A stretch of DNA of 19,273 bases from Bryobacteraceae bacterium (GCA_025350445.1 JANXXV010000179.1:1-19273); one strand, 5' to 3'; positions 1 to 8,701 are shown, counted from the stretch's first letter. The notes: generated by a model not told the origin, from the sequence alone. Made by a program: numbers and translations.

Positions 1-38
1 CCGGAGAAGTCGCACACAAAATACTAGCCTGAAAGCCA

Positions 39-250
39 ACCGCTCCCTTACGGTCACGGCTCGGAAGTGTCGTGCAATTTATGGCCGACAACGCAAAGCC
101 GACAATGCAAAGCCGACAACGCAAAGCCGACAATGCAAAGCCGACAACGCAAAGCCGACAACGCAAAGCCGACAACGCAAAGCCAACGATTCATGGCCGA
201 CAATGTTTAGCCGACAACCCCTAGCCGAGCCGCGACCGTGAGGGAGCGGT
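39..250. repeat. Inverted-repeat element with 26-bp arms (39-64 and 225-250)
   Basis: The left arm (39-64) and the reverse complement of the right arm (225-250) match at 24 of 26 positions. The arm begins ACCGCTCCC and ends CGGCTCGG. The arms enclose about 160 bp that is almost entirely a 14-bp tandem array. The right arm ends 3 bp from the stop codon of the esterase gene, so transcripts leaving that gene would run straight into the arm and could fold into a long stem. From memory, arms of this sequence are a frequent intergenic repeat in Solibacter-like Acidobacteria, and short spurious peptides such as PLPHGRGS are annotated from them. That is recollection and was not searched. It could be a REP/MITE-like element, a transcript 3'-end structure, or both. 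No transposase is present. Confidence 0.75.
84..223. repeat. 14-bp tandem repeat array, about 10 units
   Basis: Seven head-to-tail copies of GCCGACAAYGCAAA run from 84 to 181. The only variation is C or T at the ninth base (C,T,C,T,C,C,C). Three degenerate units follow at 182-195, 196-209 and 210-223, the last two keeping the GCCGACAA core. There are no unique spacers, so this is not a CRISPR. The unit length is not a multiple of three, so the array is unlikely to encode a repeat protein. The near-perfect central copies and decayed right edge are what slippage-driven expansion would leave. The array lies wholly inside the inverted-repeat arms. Confidence 0.9.
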
Positions 251-253
251 GCT

Positions 254-1360
254 CTAAGTCTTCGGCTGCGCAAACAGCAACGGAGCAAACTCCGCCAAAT
301 TCCGCCGCCACACAGGCCAAGTATGCGCGCCCGCGGTCACCGTCCACTGATGCTTAATATTCCGTTCCGTAAGCGCTGCATCCAGCTTGCTATTAGCCTC
401 AAACAGCCCATCATCTTTCCCGCAAGCGATCCACAACAACTTCAGCTTGTCATTCGCTTTGCTATCTAAATTCGGAAACGTCTCCGCAAAGCTAGCCGGC
501 ACACCACCGGAACTGAACGCGCCGATCCAGGCGAACTTATCCAGAGAGTTCAGACCCACGCGCAAAGACTCCGCGCCACCCATGGAAAGCCCGGCAATCG
601 CCCGCTGCGTCCGGTCCTTCGAAACGTGATAAGTCTTCTCCACCTGCGGAATCACCTCTGTGAACAAAGAATCGCGGAACCCGTCGAAGCTCTTCGTCCG
701 AACCGCGGGATCGCGCTGGCTCTTCAGCGCCTCCATTGTTCCGTATCCCAAAGGCATCACCACCAACATCGGCTTCATCTTCCCCTGCGCAATTAGATTG
801 TCGAAAATCACGTGCGCCTGCCCAACCGCCGTCCAACCGCTGGCATCATCGCTGAACCCATGCAACAGATACAGCACCGGGTAGGCGGCCTTCGCCTTCG
901 GATCGTAACCCGCGGGTGTGTAAACATACATGTCGCGATGATCGTTCGCAACCGCGGACTTGAAAAAGTGACGATGCAGAGCCCCGTGCGGAACATCGTT
1001 CGTGTCCCAGGGCATTGCCGAAGTGCCGCGCACATGAACCATGCTGCTTGGGCCCAACAGGTTCGGCACCACCAGCGGATTCACCGGATCCACCGTGCCC
1101 GCTCCATCCACATCAAATCTATACCCGTACATATCGGGCTCCAGCGGGTCAGTGGTAACACTCCAAACGCCCTGCTCGTCTTTCTGCATTTCCAGCGGCT
1201 TATTGCCCGCCCGGTTCACCGTCACCTTCAGCGCATTCGGCGCACGGAACCGGAAGGTCACCCGGTTATCGGACTGCACCTCCGGCGAAACAAGCCGCGG
1301 AGGCGGCGCCTGACCCGGCAGCGGCAGGATCAAGAAAAGAGAACAGACTAAAACGCGCAT
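254..1360 (-). CDS. Secreted CE1/esterase D-type carboxylic ester hydrolase
   Basis: The 368-residue protein starts with a Sec signal peptide (about 1-18, ending GQA). A beta-rich N-terminal domain (about 25-110) looks like the E-set/CBM48-like module found in front of CE1-type esterases. An alpha/beta-hydrolase domain of the putative esterase family (PF00756; feruloyl and xylan esterases, esterase D) follows. The triad is visible: nucleophile Ser259 in GLSMGG, Asp316 or Asp317 in CGKDDG, and His346 in GAHTW; HGFSDD (167-172) supplies the oxyanion-hole region. The start is supported by GGAGGA at 1366-1371, 5 bp upstream. It is the last gene of the minus-strand unit and begins 14 bp after the cytochrome gene. 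It probably cleaves an ester outside the cytoplasm; the substrate cannot be read from the sequence. The fold and family call is firm, the specificity is not. Confidence 0.9.
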   Translation of the reverse strand: MRVLVCSLFLILPLPGQAPPPRLVSPEVQSDNRVTFRFRAPNALKVTVNRAGNKPLEMQKDEQGVWSVTTDPLEPDMYGYRFDVDGAGTVDPVNPLVVPNLLGPSSMVHVRGTSAMPWDTNDVPHGALHRHFFKSAVANDHRDMYVYTPAGYDPKAKAAYPVLYLLHGFSDDASGWTAVGQAHVIFDNLIAQGKMKPMLVVMPLGYGTMEALKSQRDPAVRTKSFDGFRDSLFTEVIPQVEKTYHVSKDRTQRAIAGLSMGGAESLRVGLNSLDKFAWIGAFSSGGVPASFAETFPNLDSKANDKLKLLWIACGKDDGLFEANSKLDAALTERNIKHQWTVTAGAHTWPVWRRNLAEFAPLLFAQPKT

Positions 1361-1374
1361 TGTTTTCCTCCGGC

Positions 1375-1926
1375 TCAGTTATGGCATTGCTTGCACGCCG
1401 TCTCTTTCGCATACAAGAGATGCGCCTTCACCGTTGAGCCATGCGCATTATGACAGAGTCCGCACTCGGCCAGCACGTTCGGCTGGTGAGTATGAACCTT
1501 CGCAAAACTATCCTTCCGGTGACAATCGAAACAGGCATCGGTCTTAAATCGAAACCGGCCGCGGCTACTCAATTCGTGGCACTGCGTGCATGGAATGTCC
1601 GCAAGCGGCGGATGCTGGCGAAAGCGGTCATACCCCGCGGGCGGGTTCGGCCCGACAAAGAAATGAACATCCTTCCGGCCGCCATCCCAAATCAACGCCA
1701 GCGTATGTTCACCAGCGGCGGCCTTCAAACTCAAGTGCAGGACATTGGGAAACGGCTTCTCCGCGGTAAGCGTTTTTCCGTCCAGCTCCAACCTGCCCGC
1801 TGGAGCCGTGGCTACAATATCCACCGGACCCAAAGGCATGGCCGCTTTATCGGCCGGCCGCATAATCTTCCCGGCATCCTCAGCCGATAGCAGCGCCGCC
1901 AGAAAAAATACCGCCGGCAGTCTCAT
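1375..1926 (-). CDS. Exported tetraheme c-type cytochrome
   Basis: The 183-residue protein has a signal peptide (about 1-15) and four CXXCH haem c motifs: CTQCH 113-117, CFDCH 132-136, CGLCH 155-159 and CKQCH 178-182. The last motif ends one residue before the C-terminus. Non-motif histidines (105, 146, 148, 162, 169) could act as distal ligands. Residues 30-92 form a haem-free, beta-rich N-terminal part. The motif arrangement resembles small multihaem cytochromes with doubled CXXCH motifs (PF09699-like). Its ATG overlaps the stop codon of the flavoenzyme gene as ATGA at 1923-1926, implying translational coupling. The inferred role is electron acceptor for that exported flavoenzyme, passing electrons onward in the periplasm. 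No oxidase or quinone-linked partner is present in the window. Cytochrome identity is very secure; the pairing is inference. Confidence 0.92.
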   Translation of the reverse strand: MRLPAVFFLAALLSAEDAGKIMRPADKAAMPLGPVDIVATAPAGRLELDGKTLTAEKPFPNVLHLSLKAAAGEHTLALIWDGGRKDVHFFVGPNPPAGYDRFRQHPPLADIPCTQCHELSSRGRFRFKTDACFDCHRKDSFAKVHTHQPNVLAECGLCHNAHGSTVKAHLLYAKETACKQCHN

Positions 1927-3146
1927 TTGCGAATGCGAACAAAGGAGGAATCAATCTGCGAGAGTTTCGCCACTCCGGCCATTCCCATGTCCGCGCCCAA
2001 CTCCGCCTTCAGCAGCTCGATCACGCGCACCACACCGGCCCGCCCAAACGTCCCTAGACCCCACAAATAAGGCTTACCCACGCCCACCGCCGAAGCTCCC
2101 AGCGCCAGTGCCTTAAAGATATCGGTACCACGCCGGAAGCCGCCGTCAATCAGTACGGGAATTTTTCCGTTAGCCGCCTGCACACATTCAGGCAGCGCTT
2201 CAATGGTCCCGCCCACCTGGTCCAGTTGCCGCGCCCCGTGGTTGGAAACCACCACGCCGGACATCCCGTACTTCACCGCGCGCTCGGTGTCGTTCGAAGT
2301 CATCACGCCCTTCACCAGCACCGGCAGATCCGTACTATCGCGCAGTTGCTTCAGCGTGTCCCACGTCGGCGTAGAGAACGGCCTCGCCACCGGAAAATCG
2401 CCTGCCGTCCACAAGACATCGTTGGGACTATACTTCAAGTTGCCCGCTGCATCTCGGGGAATGCCGTTCGCCTCGCACCACCCGCGCGAGAGCCCGTTAT
2501 GGATACTACGCTCGCGATGCGACACATGATAAATATCTACCGTAACTGAGATTCCGCTGCATCCTTGATCCTGCAGCTTCTCTCCAAAGCCAGTCATCTG
2601 ATTCTTCGTTCGCAGATCCGCCGCGCTGGTAAATTGCCACCAGACCTTGGGCCCCTGACCCGCCTTGGTAATTTTATCGATGCCCCCGCGCGTAAACATC
2701 ATCGTGTTCGACATTCCCGCCGCGTACGCCGTCTCTTCCTCGCCGTTCTTGAAGAAGCAATTCTTTCCGCCGGTCGGGCAGATAAAAATCGGACTGTCCA
2801 GCTTCTTGCCAAACAGCGTCGTGGAGATATCGATCTTGCTCACATCATGCAGCAGAAACTGAGGCCGGATGATGATATTGTTGAACCGCCCCGTGTTGTC
2901 CCGCAGCGACGCTTCATCGTCCGAGCCTTCGTCCAGGTAGTCCCATGCCAGCGGGTCCATCTTCGCTTTGGCCAGCTTAGCGAAATCGAATACGTTCACC
3001 GGCTTCAAGAGCGGGTCGCCCAGTTCGCCGTACTTCTTGTCGGCGCGAAGCAGCGGCGAGGCCGCCAGGAATTGAAAAAATTTGAGTGCCAGGTCTCTGC
3101 GGGTCATATTGTTAAATGATCGGACAACTTCCAACGGTTGAAACAT
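1923..3146 (-). CDS. Exported FMN-dependent alpha-hydroxy-acid dehydrogenase (paralogue 1)
   Basis: The protein (407 residues from this start) belongs to the glycolate oxidase/lactate dehydrogenase/flavocytochrome b2 TIM-barrel family. Matches to spinach glycolate oxidase residues are Tyr70 (Tyr24), Asp204 in TVD (Asp157), Lys279 in LVKG (Lys230), and His303 and Arg306 in SNHGARQLD (His254, Arg257). DGGFRRGTD (334-342) is the FMN-phosphate segment. The position of Tyr129 (normally QLY) is QFT, with Thr173, so one substrate-binding tyrosine is missing. A Tat-like signal starts at residue 14 (MTRRDLALKFF), so the true start may be the ATG at 3107, giving 394 residues. Neither start has a clear Shine-Dalgarno. 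The gene lies 45 bp after the receptor gene and overlaps the cytochrome gene by 4 bp. An exported, cofactor-loaded flavoenzyme next to a c-type cytochrome suggests a dehydrogenase rather than an H2O2-forming oxidase. Confidence 0.88.
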   Translation of the reverse strand: MFQPLEVVRSFNNMTRRDLALKFFQFLAASPLLRADKKYGELGDPLLKPVNVFDFAKLAKAKMDPLAWDYLDEGSDDEASLRDNTGRFNNIIIRPQFLLHDVSKIDISTTLFGKKLDSPIFICPTGGKNCFFKNGEEETAYAAGMSNTMMFTRGGIDKITKAGQGPKVWWQFTSAADLRTKNQMTGFGEKLQDQGCSGISVTVDIYHVSHRERSIHNGLSRGWCEANGIPRDAAGNLKYSPNDVLWTAGDFPVARPFSTPTWDTLKQLRDSTDLPVLVKGVMTSNDTERAVKYGMSGVVVSNHGARQLDQVGGTIEALPECVQAANGKIPVLIDGGFRRGTDIFKALALGASAVGVGKPYLWGLGTFGRAGVVRVIELLKAELGADMGMAGVAKLSQIDSSFVRIRK

Positions 3147-3191
3147 ATCACGCCGGCAGTAGGGTTGCCAATACGGGTCATTCCCCGCTAC

Positions 3192-6100
3192 CTAGAAATA
3201 GAATTTCAACGCCACCTGTATCTGCCGCGAAGTCCGCTGATACACCGTAGGGCTCCCGGCGCTGGTGATCTTCGCCACGCCGCTGAATCCGATACTGCTG
3301 CTGGGATTATTGAACTGCGGTGTGTTCAATGCGTTGAAGGCCTCCGCCCGGAATTCCAATCGGCGCGCCTCACTAAATGAGAAACTCTTGAACATCGAGA
3401 GATCGATTTGTTTCGTGCCGGGTCCCACTAAAATGTTCCGTCCGGAATTTCCAAACGTGTAGAGTGCCGGCGCCGCGAATGCGGATGCGTCAAACCAACG
3501 GTCGATGGTGCGCTGGCTTGACGGCAACACACCGGAACTGATGCGATTCGGAAATTGCGATCCAGTGCCGGTGTTCAAATTACTGGTTTGCATGAGCGGC
3601 GTAAACGGCAGCCCCGTAAGAAACGTTCCGATGCCATTCAACTGCCACCCGCCCGCCACCAGATCCACCAGCTTCGGCGCATTGGCCAGCAATTGCTTCC
3701 CTTTGCCGAACGGCAGCTCATAGGTGCCGCTGATGGTCAACTTATGCCGGATGTCGAATGTGGAACTGCCCCGTTGGGCCGCCAGATCCCGTGAGTTCTG
3801 AATTGCCGTATTGCTGGATTCGCCGCTGGCGGTATCAATGCTGTGCGCCCAAGTCCAGGCGCCGGAAAATCGAACGCTTCCCATGCGCCGGTCCAGCGTC
3901 GTCTGCATGGAGTTGTATGTTGAATTCCCCCAAGGCACCACGCCGATTGCGTCGCTCAGATTCGGATAAGGGCGTCGCGATACTACGGCTCCCGGTCCCG
4001 GCAAAGCCTGGTTGATATTCAAGCCTACAACGTCCACGTAAGTTCCCTTGCCGCCTACATACGCTACCGACAGCACCATGTTCGCGAACAGTTCGCGCTG
4101 CACATTCACGTTCCACTCATACATGGTTGACGTCTTGGAGTCCTGCGGCCAATAGTAAAATCCGCTGCCGGCGATGGGCCACAACTGAGGCCGGTCCGCC
4201 GGAAAGCCAACGGAAATCGGCTTCGCCGCGCCAAAATTATTCTGGTCGTTCGTGGTCACCAGCGTCCCGCTGTACGGTGCGTTCTTCGCCATCGAATTGC
4301 CGGATGTCACCGTCTTGAAGCTGTAGAAGATTCCGCCACCGGCGCGGATCACAGTCTTCGGCGTCAGCTTGTATGCCAGTCCGAAGCGCGGACCCAACTG
4401 CATCGGCCGCCCGTCCTGTATCGAATCTCCGGTAAACGGCGCGGTTCCCACCGGAACCAGCGTGCCGCCTCCGGTTGGCACAAATCCCGACAGCCGGTTG
4501 TGCCGTTCCTTCCACGCAGTAATCGAATCGTTCCGCAGCCCCATGTTGATGGAGAGCTTTGAACTCACACGCCAGTTATCCTGCAAATAAAAGCTGTTGT
4601 AGAAGCGGTGCAAGCTGAAGAACTTCGTTACGTCCAAACGGTTACTGATGGGCCGGCCCAATAGAAAATCCGCCAGTCCAAAGTTGCTGTAATTTCCGCT
4701 GAATGTGAATGAGCCGTTCGGCGCGCCCGGCGAGATGAAAGCGAAACGCCGCGACATGAAGTCGTAGCCAAACTTAAACTCATGCCTGTCGTGTACCCAA
4801 CTGAACGCCTGGTCAATCTCCCAGTTGTTATTCACTTTCTGTAAGCTCCCCGCGCCGTCGCCCAACCCGGTCATCCCGGTAATGTTCGTAGTGCTAAGCC
4901 CCGGCACCGTGCCGCCGCCGTTCGCGTTCGGAATCCCCAGTTGCTCCGCCAGCGCTCCATACTTTGTGCCGGAATCGTAAATCCCCTGGATCATTCGCGA
5001 GTAGCCCACACGCAGCTCGTAATACTTCGAAGCCCCAATCGATCTACCGTAGCCGATCACTGCCTGCTTGCTCGGGACCAGCACCTGGCCCGGCCGCCCC
5101 GGCCCCGCTCCAATCGCCGGCTCGGGAAGATTCCCAGGATTGTATGTGTCGGCGTCCTCATAGCTGAACCGGCCGAAGATGGCCGAGGTGCCGGTCCCGT
5201 AGTCGCCGCGCAAATTGAATTGATCCACCCGGTTCTTCTGCACCGGATTGAACAGGAAGTTGTTCACTTGCCCCGGCAGGTTCGGCAAAGGGTACAAAGC
5301 CACCATCTTTGCGGACGTAGGATCAATTAGCGGGGCAGGCATAATATTTCCCGGGAACGGCGCTTTCGGAGTAGTCCGCGGATCCATCACCGCCGACTTC
5401 AAATCGGAGAAATTACCCGTCCGGAATGCGGCAATCGGAACCGTGCTCAGCAGCGTCTGCGCCTGACGAACCCGCTTGCCTTCGTAATCTCCAAAGAAGA
5501 ACAGCTTGTCTTTCCCGTTGAACAGATGCGGAATCACCACCGGCCCGCCCACGTTGAATCCAAACTGATTCAATTTGAACGGCGGAATCGGATCCTTGGC
5601 CGAGTCAAAGAAATTCTTGGCGTCGAAAGCCGAGTTCCGCAAAAACTCATACACAGTTCCGTGCAACTCATTCGTGCCCGATTTATAAGTCACGTTGATG
5701 ATGCCTTGCCCGCCGCCGTAAGCCGCCGGAGCCGAACTGGTCTGCACTTTGAACTCGTAGATGGAGTCAACCGGGGGAAAGAAAATCAGCACACCCGCAT
5801 CCGTGTCCACGCTGTTGATTCCATCAATCAGATACGTGACGTCCTCAACCGGAGCGCCGTTGATCACCGCTCCGTTCGTACCGCGCCCGCTGGTATATCC
5901 CAAGTACCCCGATGCCCCGCCAACTCCCGTCAACACGCCGGGCGCAAGCTGGACAAGCTGCGTGAAGTTCCGCGTATTCAACGGCAGATCGGAAATCTCT
6001 TTCGCCGCGCGCACCTGCCCAAGCTCAGACGATTCCGTCTCGATCGTTGCCGCCGCCGCCGAAACGCTCACCTGCTCGTTAACGGAGCCCAGTTCGAGCG

Positions 6101-6410
6101 GGAAGTCAGCCTGCACCCGCTGACTCACTCCGATGGAAAGCTCCGCCGACTTATCCCGGAAGCCCTGTTGCCGCACCGTCACCAGATAGCGTCCCGGCTG
6201 AAGCGGCAGCGAGTTGTACTCGCCGCTCACCGAAGCGGTAACCTCGCGCTTCACGTTTGTAGTCAGACTTCGAATCTCCACCGATGCGCCTGCAACGGGA
6301 GCCTTCTGCTGATCGGTAACCAATCCCACCACCGATCCTAGTTCAAACTGCGCCAACGCGGGAATCGATGTCCACAACAGACACAACACCGCAAGCAGGA
6401 AACGCCACAT
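3192..6410 (-). CDS. Oar-like TonB-dependent outer-membrane receptor
   Basis: The protein has 1072 residues. A signal peptide (1-20, ending ALA) is followed by a carboxypeptidase-regulatory-like domain (about 24-105, pattern VVGLVTD..KAPVAGASVEI...GEYN..LQPGRYLVTV). A plug domain (about 120-260) contains ELPLN-type and YLIDGINSVD segments and the KSGTNELHGTVYEFLRN motif. A long beta-barrel follows and ends RQIQVALKFYF, with the terminal aromatic residue needed for outer-membrane assembly. This is the Oar-like receptor architecture abundant in Acidobacteria. The start is supported by AAGGGG at 6419-6424. It is the first gene of the unit with the FMN dehydrogenase, cytochrome and esterase. The ligand is unknown; the context suggests an ester or hydroxy acid. 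No convincing sigma-70 promoter was seen in 6411-6500, and no TonB partner genes are nearby. Confidence 0.93.
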   Translation of the reverse strand: MWRFLLAVLCLLWTSIPALAQFELGSVVGLVTDQQKAPVAGASVEIRSLTTNVKREVTASVSGEYNSLPLQPGRYLVTVRQQGFRDKSAELSIGVSQRVQADFPLELGSVNEQVSVSAAAATIETESSELGQVRAAKEISDLPLNTRNFTQLVQLAPGVLTGVGGASGYLGYTSGRGTNGAVINGAPVEDVTYLIDGINSVDTDAGVLIFFPPVDSIYEFKVQTSSAPAAYGGGQGIINVTYKSGTNELHGTVYEFLRNSAFDAKNFFDSAKDPIPPFKLNQFGFNVGGPVVIPHLFNGKDKLFFFGDYEGKRVRQAQTLLSTVPIAAFRTGNFSDLKSAVMDPRTTPKAPFPGNIMPAPLIDPTSAKMVALYPLPNLPGQVNNFLFNPVQKNRVDQFNLRGDYGTGTSAIFGRFSYEDADTYNPGNLPEPAIGAGPGRPGQVLVPSKQAVIGYGRSIGASKYYELRVGYSRMIQGIYDSGTKYGALAEQLGIPNANGGGTVPGLSTTNITGMTGLGDGAGSLQKVNNNWEIDQAFSWVHDRHEFKFGYDFMSRRFAFISPGAPNGSFTFSGNYSNFGLADFLLGRPISNRLDVTKFFSLHRFYNSFYLQDNWRVSSKLSINMGLRNDSITAWKERHNRLSGFVPTGGGTLVPVGTAPFTGDSIQDGRPMQLGPRFGLAYKLTPKTVIRAGGGIFYSFKTVTSGNSMAKNAPYSGTLVTTNDQNNFGAAKPISVGFPADRPQLWPIAGSGFYYWPQDSKTSTMYEWNVNVQRELFANMVLSVAYVGGKGTYVDVVGLNINQALPGPGAVVSRRPYPNLSDAIGVVPWGNSTYNSMQTTLDRRMGSVRFSGAWTWAHSIDTASGESSNTAIQNSRDLAAQRGSSTFDIRHKLTISGTYELPFGKGKQLLANAPKLVDLVAGGWQLNGIGTFLTGLPFTPLMQTSNLNTGTGSQFPNRISSGVLPSSQRTIDRWFDASAFAAPALYTFGNSGRNILVGPGTKQIDLSMFKSFSFSEARRLEFRAEAFNALNTPQFNNPSSSIGFSGVAKITSAGSPTVYQRTSRQIQVALKFYF

Positions 6411-6501
6411 GGATTTTGCCCCTTATCTATCTGCGCCAAATGCTATCACAACCACATACCCGCAAGGTTGCGATGCCATCCCCGGTTTCGCGATACGCCC
6501 G

Positions 6502-7066
6502 GTACAGCAGCCGCAGCGCGAACTGAATCAGCCGCGGTGCCCGGGCGCTGCTGATCAATCCGAACGCCGGCGCCACTCTCGATGAACTTCGCTCGAAAGT
6601 TCATAGTTCGCTGGACCCGCCAAAGCGCGGGTGGCCACTACGCTTGAGTTCGGCGCACCGAATTGCGCATGGTTGCGTGCGTTCGATTCCGTTTCAAGCC
6701 GCGGGATGGTGTCCGCCTTTACGCCGATCGTGGTAGCGACCTGTCCGGGCTGAAGGTCGATGTCGTAGCTTGCCCTTTGGCCGGCTTCGAGCACCAGCTT
6801 GCTGATCTCTTTGGCTTCAAATCCCGCTTTTGAAACCTGCAGGTTGTAGATACCCGAAGCACTGGTGGGGAACAGAAATGCGCCTCCGCCGTTTGACTGC
6901 GCCGCAGGCCGCGCGCCACATCGGTGAGCTCGATCATGGCACCGGAAATACTGACCCCACTCGAATCCCGCACCGCGTCAACGAGGGCCGATGCGCCGAG
7001 TGAAGTCTGTCCATCGAGGCTCGCGGCAAGCCGGGCCGCGACGCAAATCATTCTCAGTCGCTCCAT
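6502..7066 (-). pseudogene. Decayed TonB receptor: N-terminus fused to extreme C-terminus
   Basis: Three pieces of an Oar-like receptor lie in different frames. Piece 1 starts at the ATG at 7066 with a poor signal region and a carboxypeptidase-regulatory start (LVDAVRDSSGVSISGAMIEL). A one-base loss near 6900 shifts the frame. Piece 2 then reads GGGAFLFPTSASGIYNLQV, then AGFEAKEISKLVLEAGQ, and TIPRLETESNA, the usual sequence just before the plug. At about 6675-6683 it jumps directly to NHAQFGAPNSS, which matches the barrel C-terminus (compare NTPQFNNPSS in the intact receptor at 3192-6410). A second shift near 6575 leads to FGLISSARAPRLIQ and FALRLLY, the terminal strand, with no stop directly after it. 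Around 900 residues are therefore deleted. It lies 9 bp after the sulfatase stop, so it was probably the last gene of that unit. Confidence 0.82.
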
Positions 7067-7075
7067 CGCTATCCG

Positions 7076-8701
7076 TTATGCGCGCACAGACGCGCGCATA
7101 CGCGGCTTGGCTGATGGGTTTGAGCTTTCTCGTTCCCGCGCAAAGCGTTCGTCCGCTTCTTTCCACAGTGCGGCCATTTTTTGCGCCCGCTGCGGCTGAG
7201 CCGTGGCAAGATTGCGCAGTTCGCTGCGATCCTTGCTCAGGTCGTAGAGCTCCCAGGCGCCTTCTGTCCCGGTGGCAATCAACTTCCAATCGCCTACGCG
7301 AATGGCCCGGTTGTTGCTGTGATTGAAATAGAGGAAGTCGTGCGGTGCGGCCCCGTCTTTCCGGAACGCCGGCACAAGCGACCTGCCGGAGATCGGCGGC
7401 ACGCCCCCGCGCCGTACGCTTCCACCCGCAAGATCCACAAGCGCTGGAACAATATCGACGAAGTGGCAGGGATCGTGGCGCAGCTTGTTGTGGTCCGCGA
7501 TGCCGTCCGGCCAATGTACGATCATGGGCGACGCGATCCCTCCTTCGTTTACCCAGGACTTGTGCAGCCGCAGCGGTGTATTCGAATTGGACGACCAACC
7601 CGGCCCCAAGCCCAGAAACGAGCGAGCCGATCCGGCGGGGGCCGAGGCATCGTGGCCGTCGCCCCGGATCAGTTGCTCGGAGCTGGCGCCGTTATCGGAA
7701 AGGAAAATCACCAGGGTGTCCCGCTCGACGCCCATGGCGCGCAACTGATCCAGAACCTTGCCGATCTCAAGATCCATCCGCGTAATCATCGCGGCGTGAA
7801 TTGCCATCTTCAAACGCTGAAAGCTCTTCTGTTCCGGTGTCAAGCTCGACCAGGGCACCGCGCGGGTCACCTCTCCCGGGCCGATCTTCGATAGTAGTTC
7901 GGCGTCGGGCGTGTTCCAGCGGGTCCACATATCGGGCTCGAGCGGCGGCAGCGCACAGTTCACCAAGCCCATTCGATGCATACGCTGCAGTTTCCGTTCA
8001 CGCCCCGTGTCCCAGCCTTCGGCGAACCGATCTTTGTACCGCTCGATATCTTCGGGCAGTGCATGCAGGGGGAAGTGCGGGGAATGCGGCGCGAGGTAGA
8101 GAAAGAACGGGTCGGCCGCATGGTCTTTAGCGTGCTCTTTCAGGAATCGCACGGCATAGTCCGCGATTGCGACGGTGCTGTAGTATCCGTCTTCCGGTTT
8201 TGGTTGCGGTAGAGCTTTGCCGTCAAGGTCCAGCCGGCGCGGCGTGAAATAGCGGTCCTCATCCAGCAGTGTGTAGGAATGATCAAAGCCAACGCCTTCG
8301 CCGGGCGTCAAGCGAATATGCCACTTCCCCGAATGATAGGTTCGATAGCCCAGCGGCTTCAGGTACTCCGGCAGAAACTTCGTCCACTCGGGAATCTGGC
8401 CGGGGGTCATTATGTCGCAGGCGGTCTGCTGTGCGTAGTAGCCGGTTAACAGGCAACTGCGCGAAGGCCCGCAGCGCGCCGTTGAGTACATCTGCGTGAA
8501 CCGCAAACCTCCCGCCGCCAGCCGGTCGAGGTTCGGCGTGTCGATCTCGCCGCCGTAGCAGCGGGCATCGGAAAACCCCATGTCGTCCGCCAGAATCACT
8601 ACCATATTCGGCTTCGTTGCGGCTGCGCCCGGCAGTACCCCCGCCGCGGCGGCGCCCGTTGCCAGACGTAAAAAGTCTCTTCTCTCCAAGATTGACCTCA
8701 T
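7076..8701 (-). CDS. Tat-exported S1-family sulfatase (arylsulfatase A type)
   Basis: The protein has 541 residues and removes sulfate esters from an unidentified exported substrate. The N-terminus carries a Tat motif (ERRDFLRLATG, 6-16). Family S1 sulfatase hallmarks are present: metal ligands Asp39-Asp40 (LADDMG), the formylglycine-site cysteine Cys77 in CGPSR (77-81), SGKWH (124-128), His206 in APHSPH, Asp336-Asn337 (SDNG) and Lys381 in LHKSWVNEGG. The C-terminal subdomain (about 460-500) shows the usual RVGDWKLI...WELYDL pattern. The cysteine-type site needs a formylglycine-generating enzyme or anSME, neither of which is in this window. The gene lies 87 bp downstream of FMN dehydrogenase paralogue 2 and 9 bp upstream of the wrecked receptor. 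That suggests a receptor-sulfatase-oxidase set now missing its receptor. The start ATG has only weak ribosome-binding sequence. Confidence 0.93.
   Translation of the reverse strand: MRSILERRDFLRLATGAAAAGVLPGAAATKPNMVVILADDMGFSDARCYGGEIDTPNLDRLAAGGLRFTQMYSTARCGPSRSCLLTGYYAQQTACDIMTPGQIPEWTKFLPEYLKPLGYRTYHSGKWHIRLTPGEGVGFDHSYTLLDEDRYFTPRRLDLDGKALPQPKPEDGYYSTVAIADYAVRFLKEHAKDHAADPFFLYLAPHSPHFPLHALPEDIERYKDRFAEGWDTGRERKLQRMHRMGLVNCALPPLEPDMWTRWNTPDAELLSKIGPGEVTRAVPWSSLTPEQKSFQRLKMAIHAAMITRMDLEIGKVLDQLRAMGVERDTLVIFLSDNGASSEQLIRGDGHDASAPAGSARSFLGLGPGWSSNSNTPLRLHKSWVNEGGIASPMIVHWPDGIADHNKLRHDPCHFVDIVPALVDLAGGSVRRGGVPPISGRSLVPAFRKDGAAPHDFLYFNHSNNRAIRVGDWKLIATGTEGAWELYDLSKDRSELRNLATAQPQRAQKMAALWKEADERFARERESSNPSAKPRMRASVRA

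Noticed and set aside
84..223. Tandem repeats as a CRISPR array
   Set aside because: The 14-bp units are contiguous with no spacers, and no cas gene is present.
5526..6341. A 271-codon plus-strand open frame inside the receptor gene
   Set aside because: It is antisense to a clear receptor N-terminus. Its composition is Arg/His-rich low-complexity, typical of antisense frames in GC-rich DNA, and it has no start signal or recognisable domain.
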